A DNA stretch of 64,000 nt from Nocardia sp. NBC_01329. Its GTDB lineage: Bacteria; Actinomycetota; Actinomycetes; Mycobacteriales; Mycobacteriaceae. Location: assembly GCF_035956715.1 (NCBI RefSeq), contig NZ_CP108381.1, positions 62,001 to 126,000 on the forward strand. Reading direction: 5' to 3'. Of the stretch, positions 9,501-17,778 are shown in pieces. The notes under the pieces were generated by a model that made no database searches, was not told the DNA's origin, and worked only from the letters and a program-made list of their open reading frames with translations. The stretch's first letter is position 1. Each line of letters begins with the position of its first letter. A program made the translations under genes and the position numbers.

Positions 9501-9628
9501 GTCGACACCGAACGCCCGCGGTGGACGAGGAGAACGGCGAGGACCGTGCGCACCTGCCCGGCGGGGATCGTGACCGGCTCACCCTGATCTGTCCACGCCA
9601 TCAGCGGGCCGAGCACGCCGAACCTCAT
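6509..9628 (-). CDS. SARP/AfsR-type regulator: winged helix-BTAD-NB-ARC-like ATPase-TPR
   Basis: A 1039-residue cytoplasmic regulator. The N-terminal OmpR-type winged helix (residues 1-95, MRFGVLGPL start) is followed by a bacterial transcriptional activation domain to about 250. An NTPase core carries Walker A GPGGVGKT near 290, Walker B VLLVLDNCEH near 366, and an ARELAARMDDRFELL-type segment. The rest is helical TPR-like repeats. This is the large SARP architecture (AfsR/EmbR relatives) that usually activates neighbouring biosynthetic or export genes. I placed the start at the ATG at 9626-9628, where the wHTH begins; longer frames run into the divergent gene. It is divergent from a flavin reductase and an MFS pump, with phased repeats between. 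Confidence 0.9.
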   Translation of the reverse strand: MRFGVLGPLMAWTDQGEPVTIPAGQVRTVLAVLLVHRGRSVSTDRFVDVLWPQRAPRDPSAAVQVKVSQLRRALAAAEPSARALVVARAAGYSLDVPADAVDAGRFESLLGAGGTDARARADALSAALDLWRGSAFVESADEEFAAVEVARLTELRLSAVEARAEALLETGEYAGLVGELAPVVAEHPLRERLRAAHLRALYRAGRQSEALAGFTDLRERLRTELGVDPSPEIVAVQRAILAQDPLIAPRPATTATNLPSQLTELIGRAEAAHDVCALVREHRSVTLIGPGGVGKTRLGVEAARALIADHPDGVWFVELAGIDGNSASHSTIVDAVQAVLGIRDAGRTASGPVEQLITALDGKRVLLVLDNCEHLVDVIAALTEQLLRSVPGLRVLATSQEPLGISGEAVYPVAALELPHSPADTGAEALPKFSAVRLFITRAAAAAPGFTIDAGNAAAVATICRRLDGIPLALELAAARVRALGVRELAARMDDRFELLVVGHRGGPRRQRTLRAMIDWSWEQLIEPEQAVLRRLSVHTDSFGLAAAEHICAIGDLPRGQIPDLLARLVDRSLVAMTDTEHGPRYRLSESVMLYCSDRLVQAGEADPVRDVRNGYYTTLAERARDRLRGADQRRWLAVVDTEYANLRSAVEDSARSGNSEGALRLVDALAWYWFLRGRLTDGVRLLDVALSTPGDSRSALWARANGWRSALMLLSSSDADRAALVDAGLAGFDRVNDPAGRAFTEWLLAEVLLGGGDQSISDTLAQRALAGFRAAADDWGVAAALSSAAHHALLRGDIAAMARDARESAEFFADLGDRWGQLRAADLLARRSEIIGDYAEATRLRRDGLRRAEELGLWPQVADMLSGLGRLALLAGDLARARLLHERARDLSVGQGHMLGRVFAEVGLGIGARRAGRLDDAEKHTRVSLDWNREVGYAPGIAHSLAELGFIAELRGDPEQARELHRQGLAVARDIGDPRAVALALEGLAGAAVLAGNAEQARQLLSAAAAERDSSGAPLPDQERADVDRISAAIRAAQ

Positions 9629-9651
9629 ATCCGTGACGATACGGACTCGTA

Positions 9652-9688
9652 TAGGGGGCGGGTAGGGCGGCTGTAGGAGAGCTGTAGG
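9652..9688. promoter_or_regulatory. Probable SARP operator: four TAGG repeats phased by 11 bp
   Basis: TAGG begins at 9652, 9663, 9674 and 9685, exactly 11 bp apart. The last two lie in identical octamers GCTGTAGG (9670-9677 and 9681-9688). SARP regulators bind direct heptamer repeats spaced by 11 bp, so this fits the product of the adjacent gene. The first repeat overlaps a possible minus-strand -10 (TATACG, 9648-9653) of the regulator gene. Confidence 0.7.
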
Positions 9689-9743
9689 CCGGCCGGGCGA
9701 AGGTCGTGACCGTACAACGACGACAGCTGGAAAGGCGGATCCT

Positions 9744-10316
9744 ATGCATACGACCGACTCGTTGCGGGTAGCGGTCATCATCGGCAGCACGCGGGCGCAG
9801 CGATTCGGCCCGACAGTGGCCGAATGGTTCCATGACCACGCGCTCGAGCACGGCGGGCTCGACCTGGATCTGATCGATCTCGTGGAGACCGGGCTGTCCG
9901 AGGTTCTGGGCGACCCCGACGACGCTGTGGAGGCCTTGGCGCCGCGCCTCGCCCAGGCCGACGCGTTCGTCATCGTCTCGCCCGAATACAACCGCGGCTA
10001 TCCCGCCTCACTCAAAACCGCGATCGATTCCTACGTCGACGAGTGGAAGGCGAAGCCGGTCGGCATCGTGTCCTACGGCGGCGTCTCCGGCGGTCTCCGA
10101 GCCGCCGAACAGCTCCGCCAAGTGCTGGGCGAACTGCACGCTGTCACGATCCGCGACACCGTGAGCTTCCACTCGTGCTGGAACAAGTTCGACGACAGCG
10201 GCCGACCGCTGGATGTCGCCGGGGCGAGTGCCGCCGCGACGACACTGCTCAATCAACTCACCTGGTGGGCCCGCGCCCTGCGCACAGCCCGAACCGCGCA
10301 GCCGTATCCGTTCTGA
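9744..10316 (+). CDS. NADPH-dependent FMN reductase family protein
   Basis: A 190-residue flavodoxin-fold reductase. The N-terminal strand and phosphate-binding loop VAVIIGSTRAQRFGP, the flavin-binding motif SPEYNRGYPASLKTAIDSY, and GIVSYGGVSGGLRA are the marks of the NAD(P)H-dependent FMN reductase/azoreductase group. A GGAAAGG sits 6-8 nt before the ATG. It starts 18 bp ahead of the MFS gene, so both are probably one transcript driven from the promoter shared with the SARP regulator. The substrate is unknown; quinone or drug reduction coupled to export is a guess. Confidence 0.88.
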   Translation: MHTTDSLRVAVIIGSTRAQRFGPTVAEWFHDHALEHGGLDLDLIDLVETGLSEVLGDPDDAVEALAPRLAQADAFVIVSPEYNRGYPASLKTAIDSYVDEWKAKPVGIVSYGGVSGGLRAAEQLRQVLGELHAVTIRDTVSFHSCWNKFDDSGRPLDVAGASAAATTLLNQLTWWARALRTARTAQPYPF

Positions 10317-10334
10317 GCCCGGAAGAAGACACCA

Positions 10335-11750
10335 ATGCCGAAACGACCGGCGCCGGCCCTGGCCCTGCTGGCCTTCTCCAGCCTGATCACCTCGCTGGAC
10401 TTCACGATCATCTACGTCGCCTTACCCGACATCGCCCGCGATGTCGGCTTCTCCGACCACTCCATGCAGTGGGTGGTCAGCGCCTACGCCATCTTCTTCG
10501 GCGGGCTGCTGCTGCTGGGCGGACGGTCCGCCGACCTGCTCGGCAGGCGGCGGATGTTCGTGCTCGGAATGGTGGTCTTCGGTGCCGCGTCCCTGCTGGG
10601 CGGCCTGGCCACCACCACGACCGCGTTGATCGCTGCCAGAGCGTTGCAGGGAATCGGCGCGGCAGTGCTGTTCCCCGCAACGTTGTCGCTGGTCAACACC
10701 ATGTTCGAGGAGGGACGGCAGCGGATTCGGGCACTCGCGGTATGGGCGATGGCCGGTGCCGGCGGACTCAGCCTCGGCGCGTTGCTCGGCGGGGTGCTGA
10801 CCAGTGCGTTCGGCTGGCAGGCCGTGTTCTTGATCAACGTCCCACTCGTCATCGCCGCAACGGCGGCGGCCTTACCGGTGCTGCACGCGGACGGGCCCCG
10901 CGATCGTGGGCGTTTCGACGTGCCCGGCGCACTCACCGGAACCGTGGGCATCACCCTGCTCGTGTTCACCGTGGCACAGGGGCCGGAATCCGGGTGGACC
11001 TCGACACCCGTCCTGGGCGGCGGCGTACTGGCGGTGGTGCTGTTGGCCTCGTTCCTGGTCATCGAGTCACGTAGTCCCAGCCCGCTCATGCCGTTGCGGC
11101 TGGTACGCACACTGGGCCCGGTGCTCGCCGTCATCTTCGTATTCGGCGCGACCATGCAGAACATCGTCTACTTCCTCACCCTGTTCCTGCAGAACGTGTG
11201 GCGATACAGCGCACCGGTCACCGGACTGGTGTTCCTGAGCCTTTCGCTGGTCATCGCGGTCGCGAACTTTGTCGCCGAGCGACTCATCGTCCGAATCGGC
11301 ATCCGCACCACGCTGATCAGTGGTGTACTCCTCGGGGCGGTGGGCGGCGCGCTCCTGGCCGCGGGGATGATCGCCGACGGCTCCTACTGGACGATCCTGG
11401 CCGGGATTCTGGTCTACGGCGCGGGCATGGGCACCGTATTCCCGACGATGTTCGCCGCTGCCGGAACCGGTGTCGCCGAACACGAGCAGGGTAGCGCCGG
11501 TGGGATGGCCAACACCGCTATGCAGGTCGGCATCGGTGTGGGGCTGGCGGTGCTCGTCGGCATCGCGAATGCCGGTTCGGCGGGGCTGGACGGTGACGCA
11601 TTGCGGCTCGCGAGCGCGGACGCGCTGCGCACCACGGTCTTCGTCGCGGCCGCGCTCACCTTCCTCGGTCTGCTCGCTGCGAGGCTGCTACCCCGAACGG
11701 TCGACGCGGAGAACGACACCACAGCAGGCGAAACGGTCGCGGCTGCCTGA
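10335..11750 (+). CDS. MFS drug/H+ antiporter, DHA2 (14-TM) family
   Basis: A 471-residue membrane transporter. Family marks are SLDFTIIYVALPDIARD in helix 1, the loop 2-3 motif GGRSADLLGRRRMF, and ARALQGIGAAVLFPATLS in helix 4; about 14 hydrophobic segments can be counted. It follows the flavin reductase by 18 bp with GGAAGAAG before the ATG. The pair lies divergent from the SARP regulator and is its likely target. The exported compound cannot be deduced. Confidence 0.9.
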   Translation: MPKRPAPALALLAFSSLITSLDFTIIYVALPDIARDVGFSDHSMQWVVSAYAIFFGGLLLLGGRSADLLGRRRMFVLGMVVFGAASLLGGLATTTTALIAARALQGIGAAVLFPATLSLVNTMFEEGRQRIRALAVWAMAGAGGLSLGALLGGVLTSAFGWQAVFLINVPLVIAATAAALPVLHADGPRDRGRFDVPGALTGTVGITLLVFTVAQGPESGWTSTPVLGGGVLAVVLLASFLVIESRSPSPLMPLRLVRTLGPVLAVIFVFGATMQNIVYFLTLFLQNVWRYSAPVTGLVFLSLSLVIAVANFVAERLIVRIGIRTTLISGVLLGAVGGALLAAGMIADGSYWTILAGILVYGAGMGTVFPTMFAAAGTGVAEHEQGSAGGMANTAMQVGIGVGLAVLVGIANAGSAGLDGDALRLASADALRTTVFVAAALTFLGLLAARLLPRTVDAENDTTAGETVAAA

Positions 11751-11987
11751 ACACCCCATCGGCGGCGCTGGTTCGGGCGGGCGCCGCCGACCGGCCGATT
11801 CCCACGGTGCGTGAGTCGCCGGTTGTGTTCGTGCGCAATCGATTCGATGAGAGAGCGGTGGCCTCCTGACCTCAAATCAGCGAATGCAATAATGCGTTTC
11901 ACTCTGCTGGAGTTATGCGCATCAACTATTGTCAGTGACTGAACAAACCCTGTCCGATATGCGGTACGACCGAATCGAGAGCCGATC

Positions 11988-12482
11988 GTGTTTGAACAGA
12001 GTGTGATGCTGCCGGATGACATTCGTGTGGGGACGGTGGTGATCGCGGCCTCCCCGGGGCTGCCGACGGCGACCCAACTGCTGTGCAGCTTCCAGGGGAC
12101 CCGGTTCGAGGATCACGAGGTGCTCCGTTCGGCTCGGGCGCTGGCCGTCCTGCACGGCCACCGGGTGGCCATGCGGGACGTACGCATGGTCGCCGAGGTC
12201 GACGACCGCCGCCGGGAACTGATCGAGGATATCGACGACTGGATCGGCTCGCGGTCCCCGTGTCACGACAGTGACGCGACGATCCACGCCGAAACACTCG
12301 GAACGGTGATCGATCGCATGGCCTGGGGGTGGGTGGACGCGAACCAGGTGGTCGAGATCGACGGAGCGCGGGATCATCAGGCCCGCAAACGCTGGCATCG
12401 ACTAGCCGAGCTCATCGACGGTTACACGGAGTTGATCGGCGATCTTCTCCGGGGCGGGCGGCGGCTCCCCGACCGGGGGTGA
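11988..12482 (+). CDS. DUF4254-like protein
   Basis: A 164-residue soluble protein with a GTG start. The conserved features I recognise from DUF4254 are the LHGHR segment after an ALA helix, DDRRRELIEDIDDWI, HAETLGTVIDRMA, and a final RWHRLAELIDGYTELIGDL helix. The function of the family is unknown; members often sit near glycosyltransferases, and here a GT4 gene is convergent 50 bp downstream. The 237 bp upstream are AT-richer than the genes and contain the small palindrome TCAGTGACTGA. The family call rests on memory of the motif pattern. Confidence 0.65.
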   Translation: MFEQSVMLPDDIRVGTVVIAASPGLPTATQLLCSFQGTRFEDHEVLRSARALAVLHGHRVAMRDVRMVAEVDDRRRELIEDIDDWIGSRSPCHDSDATIHAETLGTVIDRMAWGWVDANQVVEIDGARDHQARKRWHRLAELIDGYTELIGDLLRGGRRLPDRG

Positions 12483-12531
12483 CGCCGCGCTCACGGCGCG
12501 CACTGTCGCCCTGAGCGATTCGCTGCACATC

Positions 12532-13659
12532 TCAGCGGTCGAGTACGGCCAGCATTCCCGAAACGGCTGCGGGCCAGGTGAACTGTTCGGCCCGCCGTCG
12601 CGCCGCGTCGCGCCGCTGCGCGGGTGGGCGGGCCAGGACATCGGTGATCGCGTCCGCGAAAGCCACCGGATCGTCTGCGGCGACCGCACCGCAGTCGGCA
12701 GTGAGGATATCGGCCAGCGCCGAGGATCTGCTGGCGACCACCGGGGTCCCCGCGGCCAGCGCTTCCAGCGCGGCCAGCCCGAAGGTTTCGTGCGGACCCG
12801 GAGCAAGTGAGATATCGGCGGTCGCCAGCAATCTGGCCACATTCGTCCGCTCGCTGATGAATCCGGTGAAATGCACCGCGGGCAGCCCACCCGAGAGAAC
12901 CGGCAACAGCTTTGCCCGACGTTCGAGCGCGTCTCGTCGCGGGCCGTCACCCGCGACCACCAGGCGCGCGTCGACCCCGCCCCGGCGTAGTTCGGCGAGC
13001 GTCTCGATACTGCGGGCGGCGCGTTTCTCCACCGACAGCCGGCCGCAGTGCACCAGCAAGGGACGGCCCGGCACGCCGAGGTCGGCTCGTAGGCCGAGGT
13101 CGTGGCGGTGCGGACTGAACAGGTCCAGATCGACGCCCAGCGGGACCATCTCGACATTCGGGGCATCGATCCGCCGGAACTCCGCCTGCGCGAATTCGGT
13201 GGTACACACCACCATGTCGTATTCGGCGGCGGTGTGACGGTTGGCGATATCGGCGCAGCGCCGAGCTATCCGGTCGGGCATGATCTGCCCCAGCAGCCGG
13301 TCGAGGCGTTCATGGGAGATCATCACCCCGGCCACGTCCCGGCGGCGGGCCCAGCGTCCGAAACCACGCAGGGTCAGCCGGTCGGAGACCTCCAGGACAT
13401 CTGGCCGCAGACCGTCGAGGACATCGGCGACCCGGCGTGGGCCCGCGGCCCGGTATCCGCCCGTCCACGGGATCCCGACCGCGGGCAGAGTGATGCGCAG
13501 GACTCCGCTCGGCAGGATCTCCTCATGGCGCCGTGGCCCGGGCACGATCAGCACGACTTCGTGTCCGGCCGCCACATACCCCGCACCGAGATGGTGCAGC
13601 GCGGTCCGCAACCCGCCCGAGCGTGGGCCGTAGAAATTCGCCAGTTGCACGATGCGCAC
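12532..13659 (-). CDS. GT4-family glycosyltransferase
   Basis: A 375-residue GT-B fold enzyme. The N-terminal domain opens MRIVQLANFYGPRSGGL with the glycine-rich acceptor loop. The C-terminal donor domain has VHCGRLSVEKR, VVAGDGPRRDAL and the EX7E motif in ETFGLAALEALAAG, the GT4 pattern for retaining transferases using nucleotide sugars. It is probably cytoplasmic or peripheral at the membrane, and a mannosyl- or glucosyl-lipid product would be typical of this order. The acceptor and the exact orthologue are not recognisable. Confidence 0.87.
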   Translation of the reverse strand: MRIVQLANFYGPRSGGLRTALHHLGAGYVAAGHEVVLIVPGPRRHEEILPSGVLRITLPAVGIPWTGGYRAAGPRRVADVLDGLRPDVLEVSDRLTLRGFGRWARRRDVAGVMISHERLDRLLGQIMPDRIARRCADIANRHTAAEYDMVVCTTEFAQAEFRRIDAPNVEMVPLGVDLDLFSPHRHDLGLRADLGVPGRPLLVHCGRLSVEKRAARSIETLAELRRGGVDARLVVAGDGPRRDALERRAKLLPVLSGGLPAVHFTGFISERTNVARLLATADISLAPGPHETFGLAALEALAAGTPVVASRSSALADILTADCGAVAADDPVAFADAITDVLARPPAQRRDAARRRAEQFTWPAAVSGMLAVLDR

Positions 13660-13748
13660 ATCGCCGATCGTGGCGCGGGCCGGATTACCACCGGAACCGT
13701 GGCGCTGAATTCGCGGTGAAGGGCGGATGTTATTCGGTCACCGGCGGG

Positions 13749-15626
13749 CTACGGGGCGGCCGGGCCCCGGCCCGCTCGCGGCAGGTCCAGGTTCAGCGGG
13801 ATCCGGCCGAGGGCCAGATGTTCGCAGACCTCGTCGGCGGGCAGCGGGCGCGCGATGAGGAAGCCCTGAGCCCGGTAACAGCCCAGCCCGACGAGGGTGC
13901 GGGCCGCGACCGGGGTCTCGACCCCTTCACCGACCACCCCGAGACCGAACGACCCGGCCAGGCCGATGATCGACTTCACGATGGCCAGATCGTCGGTGCT
14001 GGCGCCGAGTCGCTGGACGAAACCGCGGTCGATCTTCACCGCGTCCACCGGCAACGCTTTGAGGTGTGAGAGCGAGGAGTAGCCGGTCCCGAAATCGTCG
14101 ATGGCGATCTGCACGCCCATCCGCTTGAGCCCGCGCAACGTGACCTGGGTGCGAGCCAGATCCTGCACCACCACATGTTCGGTGATCTCGAGGCAGATCG
14201 AACTCCCGTCGATCCCGAAATGTCGCAGGATGTCCTCGATACGTTCCACGAAATCCAGGCTCACCAGCTGTACCGGCGACACGTTGATCCGCATGACCAT
14301 ATTCGCCGCCAGCCCCTGCCGCCGCCACTGCGCGAACTGCGCGCAGGCGGTGCGCAGTACCCAGCGGCCCAGTTCACCGGCGAGGTTGGTGGCCTCGGCG
14401 ACGGTGACGAACGCGCCGGGCGGGAGCAGGCCTCGGGTCGGGTGCATCCAGCGGACCAGGGCCTCCACGGCGACGATCCGGCCGGTGCGCAGATCGACCT
14501 CGGGCTGATAGTGCAGGATCAGCGATCCGTCGGCCACCGCACTGCGCAGGTTCAGCTCCACATCGTCTTGGAGTTCGAACTGCGCGCGCATGGCGTCGGT
14601 GAACAGCGCCACCCCGTTGCCGCCGCCGGATTTGGCCGATAACAGGGCGTGGTCGGCGCGCCGCAGCACGTCGGCGACAGTGGTTTCACCGGGAATTCCG
14701 ACCGCCACCCCTACGCTGGCGCCCCGGCTCACCGATTCGCCGCCCACGGTGACCCGGCGGCTGATCAATTCCTGGATCCGGGTCGCCTCGTGTTCGGCGG
14801 CGACGGTATCCATCGGTTTGGCGGGCACGATCACGAACTCGTCGCCGCCGAGGCGGGCGATCATATCGTTGGGATCCAAATTGTCGGTCAGTCGCTCGGA
14901 CAAGGTCCGGATGAACTTGTCCCCGGCGGTATGGCCGAGGAAATCGTTGAGCGCCTTGAGCCGGTCCAGATCGAGGAAGAAGGCCGCGACCGGCCCGGGA
15001 CTGCCCGCCTGCAACCGCTGTTCCATATGTTCCAGTAGCGCGCGGCGGTTGGCGAGGCCGGTCAGATCGTCGTGCAGGGCGATGAACCGCAGCTTCTCCT
15101 CGGCTTCCACCCGGGCCTGCAGTTGTGCGAACAGAGTGGCGATGGCCTTGAGGACATTCAACTCGCGGGTACTCCAGTCACGGTCGCCCACCTTGACGAA
15201 GCCGAGCAGGCCGGTGGATCTGCCCCGGGATACCAGCGGAACCGCCGCGGAGCTGATATCGCCCAGTCCGGACGCCGAATGGATGGTCTGTTGGTAGTCG
15301 GCGGCGCTGGCGGGGATGAGGAACGGCTCGGTGGCGTGCTCGAGCGATTTGAAGACCGAATCCGCCTGATCGAAATACACGATCTTGAGCGGATCCGGTT
15401 CCGGCACGTCCGGCCGGGGCGGCCATTCGGCCACCAGTACTGTGGACCGGTTCTTGGGATCGTTGTGCCGCAGGTAGCTGAAGTCCACATCGAAATAGTC
15501 GATCAGCATGGCCAGCACCTGCTCGGTCGCCGACACCATGGTCGCCGAATCGACGCCCATCAGCTCCGCGGCGACTTCGGTCACCAGCGAGTCGAGTGTC
15601 CGCCGAGGCACCTGATCTCCGATCAC
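13749..15626 (-). CDS. dcpA: GAF-GGDEF-EAL bifunctional c-di-GMP enzyme, DcpA type
   Basis: A 625-residue protein with a GAF domain (about 20-165), a GGDEF domain with intact RLGGDEF near residue 258, and an EAL domain with intact VEALVRW near 387 and DDFGTGYSSLSHLK. All catalytic signatures for making and cleaving c-di-GMP look complete. Size and domain order match M. tuberculosis Rv1354c and M. smegmatis DcpA. It starts 1 bp after the end of the ThiF-nitroreductase gene, so it is the last gene of a three-gene operon. The GAF ligand is unknown. I saw no second c-di-GMP enzyme in the window. Confidence 0.92.
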   Translation of the reverse strand: MIGDQVPRRTLDSLVTEVAAELMGVDSATMVSATEQVLAMLIDYFDVDFSYLRHNDPKNRSTVLVAEWPPRPDVPEPDPLKIVYFDQADSVFKSLEHATEPFLIPASAADYQQTIHSASGLGDISSAAVPLVSRGRSTGLLGFVKVGDRDWSTRELNVLKAIATLFAQLQARVEAEEKLRFIALHDDLTGLANRRALLEHMEQRLQAGSPGPVAAFFLDLDRLKALNDFLGHTAGDKFIRTLSERLTDNLDPNDMIARLGGDEFVIVPAKPMDTVAAEHEATRIQELISRRVTVGGESVSRGASVGVAVGIPGETTVADVLRRADHALLSAKSGGGNGVALFTDAMRAQFELQDDVELNLRSAVADGSLILHYQPEVDLRTGRIVAVEALVRWMHPTRGLLPPGAFVTVAEATNLAGELGRWVLRTACAQFAQWRRQGLAANMVMRINVSPVQLVSLDFVERIEDILRHFGIDGSSICLEITEHVVVQDLARTQVTLRGLKRMGVQIAIDDFGTGYSSLSHLKALPVDAVKIDRGFVQRLGASTDDLAIVKSIIGLAGSFGLGVVGEGVETPVAARTLVGLGCYRAQGFLIARPLPADEVCEHLALGRIPLNLDLPRAGRGPAAP

Positions 15627-15627
15627 A

Positions 15628-17778
15628 CTATCTGCGGCTATCCGCGCCCGGGATCGGGCGCCGTCGGCTCCGCACGCTGGCAGCCGCCGCGTAACTCAGG
15701 CGTAGTACCAGCGCCACGCTGTCCTGTTCCGGCACTTCCAGTATTTCCAGGAAACGACCCTGAAGTGTGGACAGTCTATCCGCGTATGCCGGGGAAAGTG
15801 CGTCCAGTTCGGTACGGGATCGAGAAAAAAGGAAGACCGGGGACATCGGCTGGACGGCCAGACCGGACCGTTGCGCCTGGATCCAGAGCCGCGCGACGGC
15901 GGCCCCGGCGCGGGCGTATCCGGTCAATGCCCCGGGCTCGGCCCAGGGATCGTCGGTGAAGGTCAGGGCCACGACGGCCGAGCTCGAGCGGACCCTGTCC
16001 CGGGCGTAGTCGCCCAGTGCGGCACCGGCCGACCAGCTGTGCAATCGGGCCATCACATCGGCGCGTCGCCCGATCTGCAGGGCGACCCGCTCGTCGGGTG
16101 CCAGTTCCAGCGAACGGGTGTCGATACCGTCGGTCAGGTCGTCGCCGGGCCAGCGCATCTCCGCGAACATCTCACGGTGCAGCAGCGGTGTGAGGTAACG
16201 GATCCGGTCCGATTCGGCCAGGACCGCGGCCATGGCCCGGATCCCCGGCGAATCGGCGACCGCCCGCATCCGGGCGCCCTCCGCCGCCGCGGCGGCGGCG
16301 AGCCCGGTCAGCACGGCGGCCGGGATCTGGCCGCCGTAGCCGAGTCGGCGATTGGTCTCGCGGGCGAGCGCGTAGGGGTAGTCCGCGGCCAGCACCGGGT
16401 CGGTGCCGGTACCGTGCCGGAGCACCGCGGTGAGCGGGGTGCGCTGCTGAGCGTCCTCGACGTACTCGTGGGGTCCGAGTACGTCGTAGGCCGCGGCCGC
16501 GACCCGGGCGTTGTACAGGGCGGCGCCCACCGCCACGGCACTGCCCCGGCAGCCGATATCCATGGCGGTGGTGTGTCGGGGTTCGAGAGCGATGCGGGTC
16601 TCCTGCGGCGTGGAGTGCAGCGACCACGGCTGGATGTTGCCGCCCGAGGGTGCGCGCTGCGCACAGACCAGGATGCGGTCGACGGTGGTGTCGGCCGGGT
16701 CGTCGGACTCGGGATCGGCCGGGTATTCGCCGGTATCGAGCTCGGGGTCGGCGAGCGCGTCGAGGGCCTGCTCCACGTCCACGCGGGTGCGGCCCGACCG
16801 CAGTGGGCGGCCCAGTCCGATACGCCGGATCGCCGTGGCGACACTGGCCGCGCCCAGCACCACATCACCGCTGAGCTGCGGCCAGCTGTTGAGGGTTTCG
16901 CCGACCTCTACGAGGCTGCCGGCCATCCGGGCCGACAGATCGCGGGCACCGAGCAGGCCGACGACATAGGGGGCCTTGTCGCGGGTGGACAGGCCGCGCA
17001 GTTGTTCGGCCGCGGTATCGCCGAGCAGACCGTGGAAGGGCACTCGGTCCGGTTCCAGGTCGAATCGCTCCACATCGAGCAGACCCCGATCACTGGTCTC
17101 CATGATCAGCGGCAGCCGGCGGCGGCGCGCCGATTCCCGGATGAGCAGTTTGATATCGAGGGAATCGCATTCCTCCACAACGATTCCCAGACCCTCGACG
17201 AATTCGTCTGCGGTTTCGGCGTCCACGCCGCCGCCGCGCACCTCCACGGGCAGAAATGGATCGAGTTCGGCGATCCGCCGGGCGGTGACGATGGCTTTGT
17301 TCACCGCGATATCGAACAGGGTGGCGGGCACCCGGTTGAGATTGGACAATTCGAGTTCATCGAAATCGGCGAGCCGCAGGGCGCCGCACACCCCCTCCTG
17401 CGCCAGGGTGTAGGCAATGGCGTGTCCCACGCTCTGGCCGACCACTCCGACGGTGACGGTGCTGAGCTTTTCCTGTTCGGCGCGGGTCAGCTTGTTGCGG
17501 TTGCGGTCCAGGCGAATCGCGCGGAAGGTCCGCGGCCCCGGCAGGACGAGCACGCTGCGCCGCCACGGGTAGTACACCCAGCGGTCGTCGGAGGCGCTCT
17601 CGCCGGTGTCAGGTGGATCGTTGAGCCGACCGAATTCCGCGGCCAGCAGGCCACGCAGATCGTTGAATTCGATATGCGGGGTGGCGCGCAGCCCCGCCAG
17701 GGCACGTTCATCGTCGGGATCGCTCGGGTCCAGGATCAGCGGCCGGTATTCCACCCCGAGATCTGCCTCACCGACCAT
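15628..17778 (-). CDS. moeY: ThiF/E1-like domain fused to nitroreductase (Rv1355c/MoeY family)
   Basis: A 716-residue fusion. Residues ~95-330 form a ThiF/MoeB adenylation-type domain with GVVGQSVGHAIAYTLAQEG, LADFDELELSNLNR and EECDSLDIK. Residues ~365-716 resemble a nitroreductase (RAPSGGNIQPW near the start, VALTF and QPMSPVF later). The same fusion in M. tuberculosis is Rv1355c, named moeY although a role in molybdopterin is unproven. I see no CxxC zinc pairs in the ThiF part. It overlaps the upstream acyltransferase-like gene by 11 bp and abuts dcpA, indicating coupled expression. Peptide or small-molecule adenylation plus flavin oxidation is an inference from the domains. Confidence 0.85.
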   Translation of the reverse strand: MVGEADLGVEYRPLILDPSDPDDERALAGLRATPHIEFNDLRGLLAAEFGRLNDPPDTGESASDDRWVYYPWRRSVLVLPGPRTFRAIRLDRNRNKLTRAEQEKLSTVTVGVVGQSVGHAIAYTLAQEGVCGALRLADFDELELSNLNRVPATLFDIAVNKAIVTARRIAELDPFLPVEVRGGGVDAETADEFVEGLGIVVEECDSLDIKLLIRESARRRRLPLIMETSDRGLLDVERFDLEPDRVPFHGLLGDTAAEQLRGLSTRDKAPYVVGLLGARDLSARMAGSLVEVGETLNSWPQLSGDVVLGAASVATAIRRIGLGRPLRSGRTRVDVEQALDALADPELDTGEYPADPESDDPADTTVDRILVCAQRAPSGGNIQPWSLHSTPQETRIALEPRHTTAMDIGCRGSAVAVGAALYNARVAAAAYDVLGPHEYVEDAQQRTPLTAVLRHGTGTDPVLAADYPYALARETNRRLGYGGQIPAAVLTGLAAAAAAEGARMRAVADSPGIRAMAAVLAESDRIRYLTPLLHREMFAEMRWPGDDLTDGIDTRSLELAPDERVALQIGRRADVMARLHSWSAGAALGDYARDRVRSSSAVVALTFTDDPWAEPGALTGYARAGAAVARLWIQAQRSGLAVQPMSPVFLFSRSRTELDALSPAYADRLSTLQGRFLEILEVPEQDSVALVLRLSYAAAASVRSRRRPIPGADSRR

